From contig CAYJER010000005.1 of the NCBI GenBank assembly GCA_964369225.1, forward strand, positions 21,393 to 85,392: 64,000 nt of DNA, read 5' to 3'. Source of the stretch: SIG603 sp964369225 (GTDB lineage Bacteria > Bacillota > Clostridia > Oscillospirales > Acutalibacteraceae). The translations under genes and the position numbers were made by a program. This document shows, one piece after another, positions 61,677 to 64,000 of the stretch (the first letter of the stretch is position 1; the number at the start of each line of letters is the position of its first letter). The notes under the pieces are model-generated. The model was given only the letters and a program-made list of their open reading frames with translations. It searched no databases and was not told where the DNA came from.

Positions 61677-62933
61677 ATGGACGACCAGAGTATTTGGCTG
61701 ATAGTTTCGTTAGTAATTTTAGTTTTTTTGTCGGCTTTTTTCTCCGCAACAGAGACAGCTTTTTCTTGTGTGAGCAGGGCAAGGCTAAAAAGCCATATTC
61801 AAGATGGCAACAAAAAAGCAAAATTAGCACTTAAGCTTACCGATAAATATGATGAGCTTTTGTCTACCGTATTAATTGGCAACAACATAGTAAACATTGC
61901 AACCGCCACCCTAGCGACTGTACTTTTCACAAATTTTTTTGCGGGTGATGGTCCTACAATTTCGACTATAGTTGTAACAGTGGTTGTGCTTATTTTTGGT
62001 GAAGTAACTCCAAAAAGCATAGCAAAGCAGATGCCAGAAAAATACGCTGCATTTGTAGCACCAGTATTTGTCTTTTTAAATGTAGTGTTTAAACCTATAA
62101 ACTTTTTACTTGTAAAGTTTAAGGCATTAATCAGCAAGATAATAGGTGTTGAAGAAAGCGTTGGCATTACTGAAACCGAGCTTTTGACTATTGTTGATGA
62201 AGCAGAGCAAGACGGAGGAATTAATGAATCTGAAAGCGAGCTTATCAAGAATGCAATTGAGTTTAACGATTTAGAGGCTGGTGACATTCTAACCCCTAGA
62301 ATAGATGTAGCCGGAGCTGAAGAGTCGATGACAACTGCCGAGATAGCTCAAATTTTCAAAGAAACAGGTTATTCAAGATTGCCTGTGTTCAAAGACACAA
62401 TAGACACTATAATAGGTGTTATTAACCACAAAGACTTCTGTAATTATATTGTTGATACAGATGAAAGTATTAAAACAATAATGAAGCCTGCCGAATTTGT
62501 TCCGCCGTCAGTAAAGATTTGCGAATTGCTAAAAGATTTACAAAGACGAAAAATACATATGGCTGTAATAGTCGATGAATTTGGAGGAACTGAGGGTATC
62601 ATAACCATGGAAGATATTCTCGAGGAATTAGTTGGTGAAATTTGGGATGAGCATGATGAGATTTTCGAGGCGATAACAGAACTTGGAGATGGAAAGTATA
62701 TTGTTCCAACCGAGAACGACCTAGAAGATTTATTCGAGATGTTTATGATTGAGCAAAAAACAGAAGCTTCAACAATTAATGGATGGGTTGTTGAAAATAT
62801 AGATAAAATACCTGCTGTGAATGATAGTTTTGACCTTGACAATTTGACTGTAACAGTCACAAAGGCAGAAAGTCAAAGAGCAACAGAAATAAATATAACA
62901 GTAAATTTCCAAAAGCAAATAGAAGAAGATTAA
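61677..62933 (+). CDS. CNNM/CorC (HlyC/CorC) family transport protein (418 aa)
   Basis: A membrane protein implicated in magnesium/cobalt efflux. The DUF21 membrane domain (~5-180) has FLSAFFSATETAFSCVSRAR and VFGEVTPKSIAKQMPEKYAA, followed by two CBS domains (~205-320; LTPRIDVAGA, GYSRLPVFKDTIDTIIGV, MAVIVDEFGGTEGIITMEDI) and a CorC_HlyC end domain (~335-415). ATG 61677 lies 12 bases after AGAGGTG, a wide spacing. Confidence 0.92.
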   Translation: MDDQSIWLIVSLVILVFLSAFFSATETAFSCVSRARLKSHIQDGNKKAKLALKLTDKYDELLSTVLIGNNIVNIATATLATVLFTNFFAGDGPTISTIVVTVVVLIFGEVTPKSIAKQMPEKYAAFVAPVFVFLNVVFKPINFLLVKFKALISKIIGVEESVGITETELLTIVDEAEQDGGINESESELIKNAIEFNDLEAGDILTPRIDVAGAEESMTTAEIAQIFKETGYSRLPVFKDTIDTIIGVINHKDFCNYIVDTDESIKTIMKPAEFVPPSVKICELLKDLQRRKIHMAVIVDEFGGTEGIITMEDILEELVGEIWDEHDEIFEAITELGDGKYIVPTENDLEDLFEMFMIEQKTEASTINGWVVENIDKIPAVNDSFDLDNLTVTVTKAESQRATEINITVNFQKQIEED

Positions 62934-62935
62934 TT

Positions 62936-62962
62936 AAAGCACCCCTAATGGGGTGCTTTTTT
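62936..62962 (+). terminator. Terminator after CNNM/CorC gene
   Basis: AAAGCACCCC-TAAT-GGGGTGCTTTTTT, exact arms. Confidence 0.93.
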
Positions 62963-62967
62963 GTTTA

Positions 62968-63031
62968 GTGAAAAATGAAGAGTAAAGAGTGAATGTGAAA
63001 ATCCTTACGGATTTTTTGATTAAAGGTTTTT
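62968..63031 (+). repeat. Family B repeat, copy B5
   Basis: TTAGTGAAAAATGAAGAGTA, AAGAGTGAATGTG, then AAAATCC-TTAC-GGATTTTTTGATTAAAGG. It is followed 14 bases later by family A. Confidence 0.85.
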
Positions 63032-63044
63032 AAATTAAAATTCT

Positions 63045-63340
63045 TGTAGGGGCGACCTGTGGTCGTCCGAGGGTATGTGATTGGTTGTTGGTGTGGTTCT
63101 CTATCCTTGGAATTTAAACAAACTTAATGCTATATTGTAAGGTAGGGTCTCCGTGCAGACGTGCCTCTTAGCAAATTTAGCCATGTAAGGGCGGATATTA
63201 TCCGCCTAAAAATTTAGTAATTTTGCCTAAGTTTCGTAGGCGGATAATATCCGCCCCTACATTAATTTGTGTGTTTTAACGAATTAAATTTAATCATAAA
63301 ATCGTAATCAACACGTGGGCACGGAGACCCGAACCTACAA
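63045..63340. repeat. Family A repeat, composite copy A6
   Basis: A left element end TGTAGGGGCGACCTGTGGTC (63045-) with a GGTCGTCC counterpart, then an outer unit (63135-63340: GTCTCCGTGCAGACGTGCCT to CACGGAGACCCGAACCTACA) that encloses a complete element at 63184-63261 with GGCGGATATTATCCGCC arms. The inner arms match A4. The gap 62934-63442 holds no gene that I can see. Confidence 0.8.
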
Positions 63341-63442
63341 ATAAGCTTTTAGATTTGTTAATTCCAATACACTAATTTTGTGGTTTAATAATTATCAATT
63401 TGTGCGGTTTTGCGTTAATAATGTGCAGTAGAAAATATTAGT

Positions 63443-64000
63443 TTATAAGTTGTTTTTTACCCACAAGTCAAAATCTTCTTGACTGTAACCTAACTTGCTG
63501 AAACAAATAGACAACCCATTCAACGCATTTTGTGTTTTGGGGTGTTCTGAACCTAATACTTTTTTAAAAATAATATAGGCTTTTTTAAATAATTCAATAG
63601 TGCTTTTATAGTCGCCTTGGGTAGAATAAACAGTTGCTATATTATTATAGCTTGAAGCAGTATAAGGATGCTCTTTTCCTAATACTTTTTCTATAATTTC
63701 AAGAGACTTTTCATAATACTCCAATGCCTTTTTATAGTTGCCTTGGGTATAATAAACACTTGCTATATTATTATAGCTTGTAGCAGTATCAGAATGCTCT
63801 TTTCCTAATACTTTTTCATAAATTTCAAGAGACTTTTCATAATACTCCAATGCCTTTTTATAGTTGCATAGGGGTTCATAAACAGATGCTATATTATTAT
63901 AGCTTGTAGCAGTATCAGGATGCTCTTTTCCTAATATTTTTTCTTTTATTTCAAGAGACTTTTCATAATACTCCAATGCCTTTTTATAGTCGCCTTGATT
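63443..64000 (-). CDS. TPR-repeat protein, 5' end cut by window edge
   Basis: The frame is open to the right edge, with 185 residues visible. At least four TPR units of 42 residues are seen: YEKSLEIKEKILGKEHPDTA, TSYNNIASVYxxxxNYKKAL and so on, of the kinesin-light-chain/TPR_12 type. The last unit (STIELFKKAYIIFKKVLGSE) is diverged and the end is LWVKNNL. The first three units are nearly identical in DNA (126-base period), so recent duplication is likely. TPRs mediate protein contacts; such proteins often carry an NTPase or signalling domain N-terminally, which is not visible here. Confidence 0.9.
   Translation of the reverse strand, partial: NQGDYKKALEYYEKSLEIKEKILGKEHPDTATSYNNIASVYEPLCNYKKALEYYEKSLEIYEKVLGKEHSDTATSYNNIASVYYTQGNYKKALEYYEKSLEIIEKVLGKEHPYTASSYNNIATVYSTQGDYKSTIELFKKAYIIFKKVLGSEHPKTQNALNGLSICFSKLGYSQEDFDLWVKNNL

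Noticed and set aside
63470..64000. Regularly spaced similar sequence resembling a CRISPR-like array
   Set aside because: The period is 126 bases, continuous, and in frame as 42-residue TPR units without spacers.

Overview
The window is AT-rich chromosomal DNA of a low-GC Firmicute, most likely a Clostridia (Oscillospirales/Eubacteriales-type) bacterium. The basis is the FabK-based type II fatty-acid operon (marR-fabH-fabK-fabD-fabG-fabF-accB-fabZ-accC-accD-accA), a Firmicutes-type GalT, DUF1540 and DUF378 proteins, glnA next to an ANTAR regulator, CIRCE-controlled groESL, strong AAGGAGG ribosome sites and PBSX-family phage genes. No genus can be assigned from the sequence alone.

Layout. 1-6.7 kb is an accessory island on the 3' side of a tRNA-Ala(GGC) gene: two XRE regulators, a tight operon of McrB (with an EVE/PUA-like domain), McrC and a Shedu-type (DUF4263) nuclease, and a GC-rich hairpin/direct-repeat patch that looks like a mobilisation site. 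7.0-10.4 kb is a nitrogen/purine operon, glnA-ANTAR-purF, behind a consensus promoter and a leader that folds into a terminator-like 14-bp stem. 10.4-12.2 kb holds a zinc-ribbon protein and a lipoprotein.

12.2-28.5 kb is one minus-strand cluster of contractile-tail phage genes: (TerS?)-TerL-portal-scaffold-capsid-connectors-sheath-tube-chaperone-very short tape-measure-like protein-LysM-XkdQ-XkdS-XkdT-XkdU-fibres-XkdR-like-holin-endolysin. It has no integrase, repressor or replication genes, a likely tape measure of only about 165 residues, a canonical -1 frameshift site in the chaperone, a promoter followed at once by a terminator hairpin, and host-type repeats inserted between its genes. 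I read it as a long-resident, domesticated PBSX-like or gene-transfer-agent-like particle locus. This is the most interesting candidate system here.

28.7-35.5 kb is a c-di-GMP block (7TM-GGDEF, Cache-GGDEF with GGDQF, PAS-degenerate GGDEF-EAL) with a GT2 glycosyltransferase. 35.7-36.0 kb has tRNA-Thr(GGT) and tRNA-Ser(GGA). Then come pcrA, DUF1540, galT and a DUF6512-type membrane protein. 42-51.2 kb is the fatty-acid operon under a MarR/FabT-like repressor with a palindromic operator over its own promoter; acpP is absent. groESL, an HD-GYP response regulator, a 1216-residue hybrid kinase, DUF378, cysS, aroD, a membrane-anchored protein and a CNNM/CorC-type transporter follow. The right edge cuts a TPR-repeat gene.

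Two dispersed repeat families recur in the gaps. Family A has conserved TGTAGGGG/CCCCTACA ends, sequence-variable but mutually complementary inner arms, and nested copies. Family B is a GTGAAGAG-rich stretch followed by a terminator-like hairpin (AAAATCC-TTGC-GGATTTTTT). They are found next to each other in four of the gaps and have also entered the phage cluster and the fatty-acid operon.
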